Of a stretch of 57,309 nucleotides of DNA, positions 21,403 through 31,400 are shown one piece after another (position 1 is the stretch's first letter; every line of letters begins with the position of its first letter). Both the position numbers and the translations under genes were made by a program. Origin of the DNA: Zancudomyces culisetae (lineage: Eukaryota; Kickxellomycota; Harpellomycetes; Harpellales; Legeriomycetaceae); contig LSSK01001304.1 of assembly GCA_001969505.1 (NCBI GenBank), positions 1 through 57,309 on the forward strand. Reading direction: 5' to 3'. The notes under the pieces are model-generated. The model did not search any database. It worked only from the letters and a program-made list of their open reading frames with translations, and was not told the DNA's origin.

Positions 21403-22958
21403 ATGTCCAAAAACTTGCTATTAAAACAAGTACATTGTTTGAAAGGTTCTTCAAACCTAATTAAAAATTCTTATTTTTCAACATTCAGTTTTAGTAGGTT
21501 TTCTGCACTACGACCAGCAAACGCCTTTAAAACATTGAACACTACCCACAAACCTTTTAGCACCAAAATGAGTCCAAAGCCAAATTTGTGTATGATCCCA
21601 GGTAACTAGCCCACTAACTAACTAACTAACTAACATTAAACAGTTTCTTTTCAACACCTTTTATCTTTATCTGCTATCTTGTATCATTTATTTGTATTGT
21701 TTACAACGTATACTTATAAACACTAAATTTCAATAGGACCAATCGAGGTTCAAGATGAGGTGTTGCAGACAATGGCCACAAAGGCCATCGCACACACAGA
21801 CCCCATCTTTGCTGCCAGCTTCAGTGAATTGATAAAAAATCTCCGCACTGTCTTTGGAACCAAGGACGGTCAACCTTTTGTGATTGCAGGCTCGGGAACC
21901 CTATGCTGGGACCAAGTCTCTGCAAACCTTGTCGAGGCTGGCGAAAAAGTCTTGCTTCTTTCATGTGGATACTTTGGGGATAGGTTCATGGATTGCCTTG
22001 AAACATACGGAGCCAAGGTTGATTGTCTCAGATCAGAAATTGGCTACTCTTGCGACTTTGACCAGGTTGCTAAGCAGCTCGAGTCCCAAGCCGCATCAGG
22101 TAGTCCATACAAACTTGTTGCTGCCTCTCACGTTGATACAAGCTCAGGCGTCGTCTTGGACGTCGAGAGACTTTGTAAACTCGTCAAAGAAAAGTCACCA
22201 AGTACATTGGTTGTCGTTGGTTCAGTTTGTGCAGCTGCTTGTGAAGACCTGCAATTTGATAACTGGGGTGTTGATGTTGTGTTTACCGCAAGTCAAAAGG
22301 CTCTAGGATGTCCTCCTGGTGTGGCAGTTACAGTTGCTAGTCAAAGGGCACTACAGGTTGTCAACAACAGATCTACACCTATTCCTGCATACTATGTCAA
22401 CTGGCAAAGGTGGTTACCAAGTAAGTTTTTTTTCATTTTTTCTTTTGCTTTCTCTTTTCACCTCGTTATTCCGTGAACTTTATCCCAAACACAACATTGT
22501 TTTACTTACAAATAGTCATGGAAGCATATGAAAACAAGGCTCCTAAATACTTTGCTACCCCATGTGTCCAAACCATAATGGCCCTAAACGTCTCTGTCAG
22601 AAACATTGTCAGCTATGGAGTCGAGGACTATCTCAAATTGCACAGGGAATCTTCCGCAAAATTCACTGATGGTCTCAAGAAATTGGGTTTGAAGATTATT
22701 CCCCAGTCAGAGGACGTCAGATCCCATGCAATGTCTGCAGTTTGGCTTCCAGAGGGCGTAAAGCTTACCGATTTGGTTCCTCGAATGGCTGCTCGTGGCG
22801 TGACCATCTCTGGTGGAATTTTTACAGGTCATGCAACTGAATACTTCAGAATCGGACATATGGGTTTGGTATCCAACGACCCATCCCTTGGTTTCCTTGA
22901 AAAAACGCTGGCTGCATTGAAGGACTCGCTGGTTGATGCTGGTTACAACTGTGCTTAA
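21403..22958 (+). CDS. AGX1: Alanine-glyoxylate aminotransferase, three exons, two possible starts
   Basis: PLP-dependent class-V aminotransferase converting alanine + glyoxylate to pyruvate + glycine. Exons: 21403-21601, 21737-22420, 22516-22958; both introns are GT-AG and frames join. From the ATG at 21568 the protein is 386 aa, the usual Agx1 size, beginning MSPKPNLCMIPGPIEV. The in-frame upstream ATG at 21403 adds 55 residues rich in Lys/Arg/Ser/Phe with almost no acids, typical of a mitochondrial presequence (total 441 aa). The PLP-lysine block TASQKALGCPPGVAV is intact. Leaky scanning or alternative transcript starts could give mitochondrial and cytosolic/peroxisomal forms (inference). 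A third upstream in-frame ATG at 21328 is less likely. Intron 1 holds a (CTAA)n repeat. Confidence 0.93.
21613..21634 (+). repeat. (ACTA)n microsatellite in AGX1 intron 1
   Basis: ACTAACTAACTAACTAACTA plus two bases, starting 11 nt inside the intron. Each unit contains CTAAC, the core of fungal branch-point sequences, but it lies near the 5' splice site rather than the 3' end. Confidence 0.9.
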
Positions 22959-23426
22959 TTGTCCAGCATTCCAGTACTTTTTGCTTCGCATTCGTGTTAT
23001 TACCTAGGGCGTTCTATTAACTATAAATAAACTCATAAGCTTATACACACTTTTTTTTTACATCCTCTGGATGCCAGAAGTTCATTTTAACCCTCTTTTT
23101 TTTTGTTAATGTTACTTGTTCGTTTTTTTTTCTTTTATGTGTGTTCTTTATGCTGGCACAATGTTCATAATTTCAATAAGAGGACATAAACCAAACAAAC
23201 TAAATCAAATCCAGCATTTCAAAGCCAGTCAAAATCCTGATATGATAAACTCACCAACAATTAAAAAAAAAATTGCCGAAAGCTATTAGTGTTGGGTTGA
23301 TATCTTGGCTATATATTATATTATTTTTTCTATCAAGAATCAATGTTAAAATTTCAATTTGAACGTAGCATATTCAAACTGTAATTTACACAACACAAAC
23401 AATTGAAAAGGAAAAAAAAGGGAGCG
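22959..23426. other. Short spacer, AGX1 / SAM37
   Basis: Tandem-orientation spacer of 468 bp. It is T-rich just after AGX1 and A-rich before SAM37. Nothing else was seen. Confidence 0.65.
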
Positions 23427-25572
23427 ATGGAGAAGCGAGATAAAGCACCCAGTGATACCCTAGATGTTTACATCCTGGACTACAACAATCTACCACAAAA
23501 AGCGCATGATTTACATACATCCGGCACTAATGACACATTTATAGATAGCTTTGAGCTGGAATGTCTGTATCTAACAACGTATATGAGATTTTGTTGCCAA
23601 AACATGCAGTGGAACATCAAGACTGTATGCAATTCGAATATCTCCCCAACAGGTAACGCAATTGGATTTGATTTGATTTAATTCAATATAATTTAGCTCT
23701 CAATTTGAATGTTGCTCTGAATCATTCTTGATGCTAATATTCTAATGATAACAATGGTGTATGCTTGTAAACTCATTCAAGAAAAAATTAATACATACTT
23801 TTGCTTTTAGATTACTTTATCCAGTATTTGTACATTGAGATATTTGTATAACCAAATGCTAAAATACGTAGGCAAACTACCAGTATTAAGAGACCAAAAT
23901 GTTCATTGTGAAGGTGGAATAAACAATTGTATCGAGTATTTGAAAAAACAGGCAAGCAGTCTATTCCTCTTTTTATCTAGGATCTTACAGAATTTTACAC
24001 ATTTTATGCTTGTTAATTTATACACCTTGTAACAAAAATATTCTACCCATTTACGCGTAATTAGGGATATGATCTGGATACCAAATTGGCCGATCATGAA
24101 AGACCTGAATTTGAAGCATATTCGAATATCATATGGACCGTGTTATATGACGCTCTTTTGTTCGAGTGGTTTGGTGTAAAAGAAAACTACAGCAAGGGAA
24201 TCAGACCAATGATTAGAAGCTCTATCCGGGGAAATTTTGCCACCAACAGTTATATGGAAGATAAGCTATTGAGACTACAAAAATATAATATTGACAATGG
24301 GAATAATACTGCCCAACCCACGAACACCGCTAGCGCGGAAAAAAAGAAATTAACACCAGAACAGTTTACTGAGGTATTATTTGGCTTGTTTTTTTGAATG
24401 TATTAATGTATACAGATAGGGAGTTTAAATATGATAACATTCTTTTAAGCGAGAGTGTTCAAGAACCCATCGGATGCCCCTACCCTCGATCCTCTATGTT
24501 CTTGACTCTTATTTATTTATTCATTGATTATCCTGGTATTTGGTTTACTTAAAAAGATGGCTACTAACCAGGCTGCTTTATACAATTATAGTCATTGAAA
24601 AAGGCGTTTGACGTAAATACTGAAGACTTTGGTGATTTTAAACTGCACGAGGTAAGTACAGCATAACCGAGGTTTACCAAGTTTTTTTATTTTGGCTACA
24701 CCCAAGATCATTTTATTATAAGTAGTAACAAGATACAGTTCAGAAATATTAACACCATACAACTTGTACTACTGGGTAACACGTAGACTCAATCTCTAGC
24801 GATAAAATACCTGGGATGTTTGTCGAAACAACTGGGAGATCAAGATTATCTCTTTGGAAACAAGGCTGGGATAACAAGTTTGGATGCTCTGCTGTATGCC
24901 TATTTAAACCTAGTAATGAACATAGATCTAGAAAAGCCAGCTCTGTCAACGATAATTAGCATAAAATATCCAAATCTAGTCGAATACTTTTCCAGGCTGA
25001 GAGATGTACTGATTCTAAACGAAGCCACCAGAGCAGGGACGACTGTGGGTCCAATAGGAAAAAGCCTTGGTGAACCAAGCGGTGTCATTGAATTTGTCAA
25101 GAATTTTGGAGTTATGGTGAGAAGCTCAATATCCGAAACCAGCAGTGCGGTATCTAGGCTTGCCACAAGGATCAAAACGATAGTCAAAACAAAAGATCGT
25201 GGTATTTCACTCTCATCTCATGGTCTAAACGATGCAGAATTTACGAAAAGGTATAGATTCGTTATGGGTTCGGTCTATGCTGCGTTGCTGTATATTGCTG
25301 CAAATAAACTATTTCTGCCACCCGAGCCTCCAAAACGACTTCCACCACCACCAGAAATGCTCCAACTTTCCTCAGCAAGTGATCTTATGAGACAGTTGTT
25401 TTCAGCTGAAGGCAACGATGGTGCTTTGGAGGACCTTAAATATGGAAAAGATACATCTGGTGCGTACAGAAAGGGGGATATCGAAATAGAACTTGATTCT
25501 GATGAGTATGATGAGGATCTCTTAGACGAGGAATATGATGATGACCATGACGATTTTGACCTCGAGTCATAA
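23427..25572 (+). CDS. SAM37: Mitochondrial outer-membrane SAM-complex subunit Sam37/metaxin, five exons
   Basis: Exons 23427-23652, 23872-23951, 24065-24373, 24592-24651, 24787-25572; the sum is 1461 nt, 486 aa. The N-terminal thioredoxin-like part reads YNNLPQ...SFELECLYLTTYMRF...NISPTG|KLPVLRD, where the exon 1-2 joint restores the metaxin T/S-P-(S/T)-G-K-(L/V)-P block. The helical GST-C-like part ends with KYLGCLSKQLGDQDYLFG and TSLDALLYAYLNLVM. A hydrophobic segment at ~395-412 (VYAALLYIAANKLF) is a likely C-terminal anchor, followed by a Pro-rich and strongly acidic tail. Known role: beta-barrel insertion with Sam50/Sam35. The second intron starts GC (AG|GCAAGC) and intron 3 carries TACTAAC at 24562-24568. 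Metaxin versus Sam37 naming is a matter of lineage. Confidence 0.88.
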
Positions 25573-25737
25573 TTACTGATTATCTTTTTCTTTTCTATCA
25601 TATAAAAATTTTACTTTTTATTCAGCTTAAACAAGATTATTCTTTACTAGATATACGAGAGGTAGGGAAAAGAAATAAATAAAAAAAAGTGAAATGAAAT
25701 GAAAAACAGGAGGAATTGATGTTTATTATCTATGGGT

Positions 25738-26520
25738 TTATTTCTTCTTTGCGTCCTTCTTCTTGATGGTTTCGTCATTTACAAATATTCCCTTTTGTTT
25801 ATATGGTTCTGGCTTCTTCAGCTTACGGACCTTGGCAGCAAACAGCCCGATTTGTTGCAAATCCAAACCTCTAACAATAATTGATGTAGGATTAGGAACT
25901 TGGACCGTCAACCCCTCCGGAATTTGGATATTAACGGGATGTGAGTATCCCAGCCTTATCTGTAACACCTCCTCTATTTCGTCCTCGATAATAGCACCGC
26001 TTGAATCCCTTCTTACATGTTTTACTTTTCGTTTTGGATCTTGAGTCTTTGGAATAGTGAGAAGAACTTCTGATTTGGGCATCTTTTCCATACTTGCCCT
26101 ATACCCAGTTCCGACCATCCGCAAATGCGTGATAAATCCTTCAGTTACTCCTGTTACCATGTTGTTGATTAATGCTCTAGTGGTACCCCACATTTGTCTG
26201 TGCTCTTTAACGCCCTGGTTTACTGCCGACACTGTCAATATCCCTCCCGCCGAATCTTCATTCTCTTGGCCACTGGATTTGCTGCCATCTTTGGATTGTT
26301 GTTGATTTTGGATCTGTTCAATTTCGATTTTAACATTTGGTGAAATCCCCATTTTTAATTCTCCAAGCGGTCCTTTTACCTTTAGGGTTGTAAATTTCGG
26401 CATATCGGGTCGGTACACCTCTTGGGCATGGATGATCTCGACTTCTTTTCCATACTTGATTGGCATTTTGCCAATATGCGAGTTTACTCTCGTTAGCGTT
26501 TTGAATCCTCGTTTGAACAT
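25738..26520 (-). CDS. MRPL6: Mitochondrial large-subunit ribosomal protein uL6m
   Basis: Single exon, 260 aa. The protein begins MFKRGFKTLTRVNSHIGK, a basic N-terminus suited to mitochondrial import. Two alpha-beta L6 repeats follow: the first with TLKVKGPLGEL and a polar Gln/Ser insert (~85-105), the hinge MWGTTRALINNMVTGVTEGF, and the second with LGYSHPVNI and PNPTSIIVRG. The C-terminal signature KKPEPYKQKGIFVNDE is the classic L6 motif 1. It is somewhat longer than yeast Mrpl6 (214 aa) because of two low-complexity inserts. It converges on SAM37 with ~165 bp between stops. Confidence 0.95.
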   Translation of the reverse strand: MFKRGFKTLTRVNSHIGKMPIKYGKEVEIIHAQEVYRPDMPKFTTLKVKGPLGELKMGISPNVKIEIEQIQNQQQSKDGSKSSGQENEDSAGGILTVSAVNQGVKEHRQMWGTTRALINNMVTGVTEGFITHLRMVGTGYRASMEKMPKSEVLLTIPKTQDPKRKVKHVRRDSSGAIIEDEIEEVLQIRLGYSHPVNIQIPEGLTVQVPNPTSIIVRGLDLQQIGLFAAKVRKLKKPEPYKQKGIFVNDETIKKKDAKKK

Positions 26521-27048
26521 TTCGTTTTGTCTCGTATCGTTATATATCTATATTTGCACTTTTATCCTTTCTCTGTTTTTTCTTATTTAGTATACCTCTG
26601 CTTTTGTATACAATTACCCTCAACTTGATTTCTAGCAAAGATTTATGATAATGGCAACAAAAGCTAAGCTGCTTTTTGGGTGAGGCATTAAAATTGTTTT
26701 TTGCATCCCCTTTATCAATTTTTTCTCTTCCTGATTTGCTGTCTGTCCGTTCTGAGTAGGCAAGATAGTTTTACCAGAAAAGTAGTTTGATTTGGCGATC
26801 AAATGATACAAAAAAAAATTTTTTTTTTACCAACCAAGTATGATTGTTTATTTTAGAGCTGTTGTTTGAAGTATTCACCCAAACCTAAAGCTTTAAAATC
26901 TAAATGAAGTATGGGATAATGAAGCATGGATAATGAAGCATGTCAAAATATATTGAAAAATAGGTGAAAAATGGGTGAAAGATCTCATGGCTCTGGCAAA
27001 AGAAAAAAAAAGAAAAAAAAGATACCCTTCCCTTCCTAAATAATTATA
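26521..27048. other. Spacer between uL6m promoter and RGD2 3' end
   Basis: Both flanking genes are on the minus strand, so this is the uL6m upstream and RGD2 downstream region. It contains A/T homopolymers (26812-26828) and a 14-bp tandem duplication (26914-26941). No gene was seen. Confidence 0.65.
26914..26941 (+). repeat. Perfect 14-bp tandem duplication
   Basis: GGATAATGAAGCAT occurs twice, head to tail, in the spacer downstream of the RGD2-like gene. Confidence 0.95.
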
Positions 27049-30000
27049 CTATTCTTCATCAGAATCATCCTGCAAAAAGTAATCAATATCGGTGTTGGGA
27101 GTATCAACTCCAGCATCACCCTTTGTAGTAGTATGCGCAGGCAACGATCCAGAAGCATCAGGGTTGGTGCTGTAGTCAGGTTGGGCGACCAAGTCCAACT
27201 CCTGTTCTAATTCGCCAATGGCGCTGGATGAAATCGAACAGGTTTCATTTTGAAGCGAGCTAGTGTTATCCTTAGTTTGTGAAACCTTTTCCCCGTCTTC
27301 CACTAACGCAGCAAGTTTATCTAACTTTTGCCTCTGAGGGAGAGGTGGAGGTGCAGTATTCAGTTTTTCAAGACTGGCAATGGGAGTGGCAGTAGGGGTC
27401 GAGGTGGGAGTTGGGGATGGTTTGGTTCCGCTTTGGTTAAGTCCTGAATCAACGCTTTGTAGATAGGGAGTCATACTCTTGCCTTCATAAATCAATAGGT
27501 TTTCTGGATTTCCATCATGAGAGATGGTAGCAGCAGCGGCAGATGCGGATTCAGAAACAGCTAAACTAGAGTGGGAAGTTTGCTGGGTGGGAATCAAAAG
27601 CTCTGTCTCGATAAATTCAGAAATATTAGATACTTGTCTTTGATCAGAGGTAAGGTGCTTTTGAACAGGAGAATTGGTGGTAGTATTTTCGACATCAGAA
27701 AGCCTCTTTTTCAGGTTTAGCACATTTAAATAATCAAAACTCGCGCGAGGAGAAGTTGTCTTTGGTTTGGAGCTTTGTCTGAAGATGGGCTGTGCCGAGC
27801 TGAATAGTTTTCCAAGTTTAGAGATTTGGAATGAACCAGTGGAGAAAGAGGTGTTGGGAGGATTACTATTTGTGGCCTCGGTATAGCCACTGAGAGAACT
27901 GGCCGGGCCTGGTGGAAATGCTGATGTCTTTGAATAGCCGCTGTTTTTTCCGGTTTGTGAATCGTTACTTGCATTGCTGTCACTGTCAACATATTGCAGT
28001 GAAGAGGATCTGGAAATGTGGGTGTATGGCATATTGGTTGTGAAATTCATGTTTGTTCGAGTCGAAGTTATGGGATCGAGAATCTGATCATAATAAAGAA
28101 TCATGTCACTAAACAATTTTTGGGGATGTGTATCATACGACGCTCGGATGGAGTGTGAATGGGGTCGCAGAATCACATCACCTACTTTTTGCGATATTTG
28201 CTGGATGAAACCCAACCTACCATCGTCATCAAGTGCATCATGTCCCTCTGTAAGCATTATAAAGTGGCTTGCCAACGCTTTTACTGTTGAAATTGCCGCT
28301 GGGCTCAATGCACTCAGTAAGTTGGATAGCGTTTTGGCTTTGGATTCGATACTAAACTCTTTTACCGAATACAGAGCCTTTATTGGCTCATACAAATCTC
28401 TGCTCAACAAACAGTCTGGCAATTCCAGCAAGTACAGGATCAATGTGTTTGCGATTACATTGGTGTCGTAGTTTCGAAGTGTTTTCAGGGTTATTCGGTG
28501 TCTATTGTTTATTTCTGCTCTTAACATGTGTACTTTAGCCAGATTCATAGTAGATGTCCATATTGAGTATCTATCCCTGTGGTCCAAATCCCTTGTTCTC
28601 TTTTTTATCGCACTCAGACACTTGGCAACAACAAGTGGTTCAGTTTTGGTGGATATTATCATCTGCTCTTCTAGCGACGTCCCGAAAATCTGGAAGTCTG
28701 TTTGTTTTCCTACTGCTAGCATAAACAGCTTTGGCCGTGGCCAATACCGTCCAACACCTTGCTGCTCTACTGTTAATCGCAGATCTTGTTCCGGTTTGAT
28801 TGACTCCTCGTATACCTGCATCCGATCGCATACTGCTACCGACGAAAGCACACACTGTGTAGCTGCCTTTATGTACTGCTTCATTGAGATTCGAATGTTT
28901 GTCAGTCTGTTCAGTTCCCATGCCTCCATCATCTCGTAAAACTCCATCAAATCGTCTTCAAATTCCACTCGCAACTTTTCGAATGTCTTGACATTCTCTT
29001 CATATGTCTCCTCTGCCTTTTCAATTTCATCTTCGAGACTATCTTTGCTCTGAATCGACATTTTTAATCCCATAAACCAACTTGTGGCTCTATTTCCTTG
29101 GCTAGAATCCGCCCTGTACCCGTCAACACCCACTGCTGGTAATTTCTTTTCAACCTCCCTCTTTTCAATCTCCCTCCTTTCGTTACTCCTTTCCGTCTCC
29201 CTTTGCATTTTGTATACGATCGCTTTGTTTTTCCACTGATAATACGACGTTGCTTTTGGAATAAACTCGCTACCCCGCCCCATACATCTTAAATATCCAT
29301 CTGCAACCAGCCCTTGACATACATCCAATATTTCATCGTCAGTTTTCAACATCTCTTCATCCCCACCTTCTTCTCCCATCTCCTCTTCAACACCCCCTCC
29401 TTGTTTTGCACCTCTTATTCTTCGTCGCGTATTGTTCTCTGCAAACCACATTGCCAAATCCTCACCGTTCACTAGCCCCCTCAAGGTACCCAAAATACCA
29501 TACTTAACCTCTCGCTGTGGGATCTCTGCCATCAATCGCTTGATCATTCCTCCGAACTCTTCTTCTGTAAGAACAAGCGGTCCCACAAATATCTTTCTTG
29601 CCTGGACCTCGTCATCCTCCACCCTATTCAGCACCTCTTCTTCGTGTTTATCTTGTCCCTCTGCCTCTGATTCTACGTCTTCGTCTTTTCTCCCTCCCTC
29701 GCTCTCTTTGTCACTCCCTCTCTCATCTTCCCCCTCCTTTTCCTCTTTTTCTCCCTCCTTGTTTCCAAGCTCTCCCGATTTTTCTTTATCACCATACCTC
29801 TTCTTGATACTATCAATCTCCTTCTTATTTCGTGAAGCCCCACCTCTATCTGGTATTTTCGGAACCATATTAGCTCTGTGTACTCCTTCTTTTCTCTCCA
29901 TACGCTCTACCAATTCAATTTTTTTGAAATAATCTGCTCTCGCTTTTTCTGCCTTCTTGTCAGCCAGCTGCAACGACTTTTGGTGCTCCATGATCTTTTT

Positions 30001-30387
30001 GCTTCTACTTGCTATTCCCTCCCTATGCTCTGCGACAAAAGTCGAAAAGTTCCTTATAATATCCATCTTTAGTTCCTGCGCAAACTGTGCATGAAGGGTT
30101 CCATAGTTTCTCACTTCTGTTTGCAATCCCTCAAATGCTCGTTTCATGCTTGTTCCTCCTTCATCATTTCCGAATCCATTATCGATAAACGGTCTGTCCG
30201 CTAGTCTCTGTAGTGCATCAGCGTACTGCTCCTCGATCAACATTCGATCTCTCAAAAAATTCAGAACCTCATCGCACTCGGTCCTACCCTGTTCCAATTT
30301 TTCACACAGCTGTTTGGGTCCCCGGTTGTACACCGAACCGGTGGGTACCCTTGGATCCTCCCAAAATGCATCCTTGAAGGTGGGCAT
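27049..30387 (-). CDS. RGD2: F-BAR / DEP / RhoGAP protein, Rgd2-like
   Basis: Single exon, 1112 aa. The N-terminal F-BAR half (~1-180) begins FKDAFWEDPRVPTGS. A highly charged Lys/Glu insert (~190-265) precedes a DEP domain (~278-398), and a second long helical stretch (~445-545) looks like the remaining F-BAR helices, so DEP sits inside the F-BAR as in yeast Rgd2/Rgd3. A RhoGAP domain follows (~568-755; LVVAKCLSAI, NTLILYLLELPDCLL, LASHFIMLTE), then ~350 disordered Ser/Thr/Pro residues with PPPLPQRQ and an acidic end. Known role of the family: membrane-curving GAPs for Cdc42/Rho GTPases in polarity and secretion. At the usual arginine-finger site (G-x-x-R-x-S-G) this protein reads SIWTSTM (W610, T611). 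Confidence 0.9.
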   Translation of the reverse strand: MPTFKDAFWEDPRVPTGSVYNRGPKQLCEKLEQGRTECDEVLNFLRDRMLIEEQYADALQRLADRPFIDNGFGNDEGGTSMKRAFEGLQTEVRNYGTLHAQFAQELKMDIIRNFSTFVAEHREGIASRSKKIMEHQKSLQLADKKAEKARADYFKKIELVERMERKEGVHRANMVPKIPDRGGASRNKKEIDSIKKRYGDKEKSGELGNKEGEKEEKEGEDERGSDKESEGGRKDEDVESEAEGQDKHEEEVLNRVEDDEVQARKIFVGPLVLTEEEFGGMIKRLMAEIPQREVKYGILGTLRGLVNGEDLAMWFAENNTRRRIRGAKQGGGVEEEMGEEGGDEEMLKTDDEILDVCQGLVADGYLRCMGRGSEFIPKATSYYQWKNKAIVYKMQRETERSNERREIEKREVEKKLPAVGVDGYRADSSQGNRATSWFMGLKMSIQSKDSLEDEIEKAEETYEENVKTFEKLRVEFEDDLMEFYEMMEAWELNRLTNIRISMKQYIKAATQCVLSSVAVCDRMQVYEESIKPEQDLRLTVEQQGVGRYWPRPKLFMLAVGKQTDFQIFGTSLEEQMIISTKTEPLVVAKCLSAIKKRTRDLDHRDRYSIWTSTMNLAKVHMLRAEINNRHRITLKTLRNYDTNVIANTLILYLLELPDCLLSRDLYEPIKALYSVKEFSIESKAKTLSNLLSALSPAAISTVKALASHFIMLTEGHDALDDDGRLGFIQQISQKVGDVILRPHSHSIRASYDTHPQKLFSDMILYYDQILDPITSTRTNMNFTTNMPYTHISRSSSLQYVDSDSNASNDSQTGKNSGYSKTSAFPPGPASSLSGYTEATNSNPPNTSFSTGSFQISKLGKLFSSAQPIFRQSSKPKTTSPRASFDYLNVLNLKKRLSDVENTTTNSPVQKHLTSDQRQVSNISEFIETELLIPTQQTSHSSLAVSESASAAAATISHDGNPENLLIYEGKSMTPYLQSVDSGLNQSGTKPSPTPTSTPTATPIASLEKLNTAPPPLPQRQKLDKLAALVEDGEKVSQTKDNTSSLQNETCSISSSAIGELEQELDLVAQPDYSTNPDASGSLPAHTTTKGDAGVDTPNTDIDYFLQDDSDEE

Positions 30388-31247
30388 TCTTTCTCTCTTA
30401 TTATTTTATTAATTATTTTATTGAGTATTCTGATCTTGATTGTCTGTATTCTTTGCAAGTTCTAAAATTTATTCCATCGGCTAGCCTCTTTCTGTATGAT
30501 CGCCTCACGGATATATCATATCACACACGCCCTTTTAACTTATATTCCTACTTGATTTACACTTGCGCAGGCGGCTTTTTTTTTCTCTTAGCATTTAAAT
30601 CCTTCTCTAATTTTTTTTTGTTGTTTGCTGGGCATATTTATTCTCGGCTTAATAGTTCTCTGGTCTATTTTTAATTTGGCTGCTTTCTCTTAGGTTATTT
30701 GAGTGAAAAACACTTGCCTTTTAGCTAACAAGTATCAATAATACCCAATATGTACAAATAATGAATCAAAGCTCGTTTATTTTTAACTCAATCAACCTTG
30801 ATTTTGCGAAATAGCTCCTTTCATTTGACCTAAATCCCTTGCCAAACCTTTATTTTATTTCATTTTATTTTATTTCATTTTACTTTACTTTACCGCCATT
30901 TATTTTGAGTAAGAGCATATGAATCAATCACATTATCTTCAATCTTGGTGTACTCTGGCCGCAAGTATGAATTGACGCATTTTTCCCTGGCTTTATTTCC
31001 AGAGAAAATTAATACCAAATAAAATATAATAGGTGTGCTATCATTGACCAAGTTTTGTTTTCCCTAAACTACTGTAACCAATTACAATATATACATACAC
31101 ATTTATCTATATAAAAAACGATACTCCTAGCGACATTTTGTTATAAATAAAAAAATGCCTGCACTCAGAAAACGACGACAGTATTATTGCATTCTTTAAA
31201 ATAAACGCAGTATCTAAAAATTGAAGAGGACCCAGACAAGTGCTGTG
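30388..31247. other. Spacer upstream of RGD2-like gene
   Basis: Promoter side of the RGD2-like gene. It contains a pentanucleotide-like tract (TTTTA/TTTCA, 30849-30893) and further T-rich sequence. No coding signal was accepted. Confidence 0.6.
30849..30893 (+). repeat. Degenerate (TTTTA)n/(TTTCA)n pentanucleotide repeat
   Basis: About nine degenerate five-base units alternating TTTTA, TTTCA and TTACT in spacer DNA. Confidence 0.8.
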
Positions 31248-31400
31248 TTATTGATATTTCTCTATCCTTGTTATGGCTACTTGTTGAAATCCCGGATAGT
31301 ATGTCATTGGGAACGGAGTTGAGACGTGTTTATGGCCATAAATACTTGGTTCGTCTTTCTTAGCGTTACTACCAGTATTACCACACAAAAAAATAAACAT
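31248..31400 (-). CDS. Candidate small protein (50 codons), unknown
   Basis: Open frame from ATG (31400) to TAA (31248-31250). The body (KKDEPSIYGHKHVST, then PFPMTYYPGFQQ) has far more Gly/Pro/His/Tyr than surrounding chance frames in this AT-rich DNA, so it reads like a real protein or last exon. The first residues (MFIFLCGN) may be intronic, since an AG (TGGTAG) falls inside them. No family was recognised. An overlapping 38-codon frame on the same strand is an alternative. Confidence 0.3.
   Translation of the reverse strand: MFIFLCGNTGSNAKKDEPSIYGHKHVSTPFPMTYYPGFQQVAITRIEKYQ

Noticed and set aside
29432-29932. 166-codon Ser/Pro/Leu-rich plus-strand frame
   Set aside because: Antisense to the charged insert and DEP region of the RGD2-like gene.
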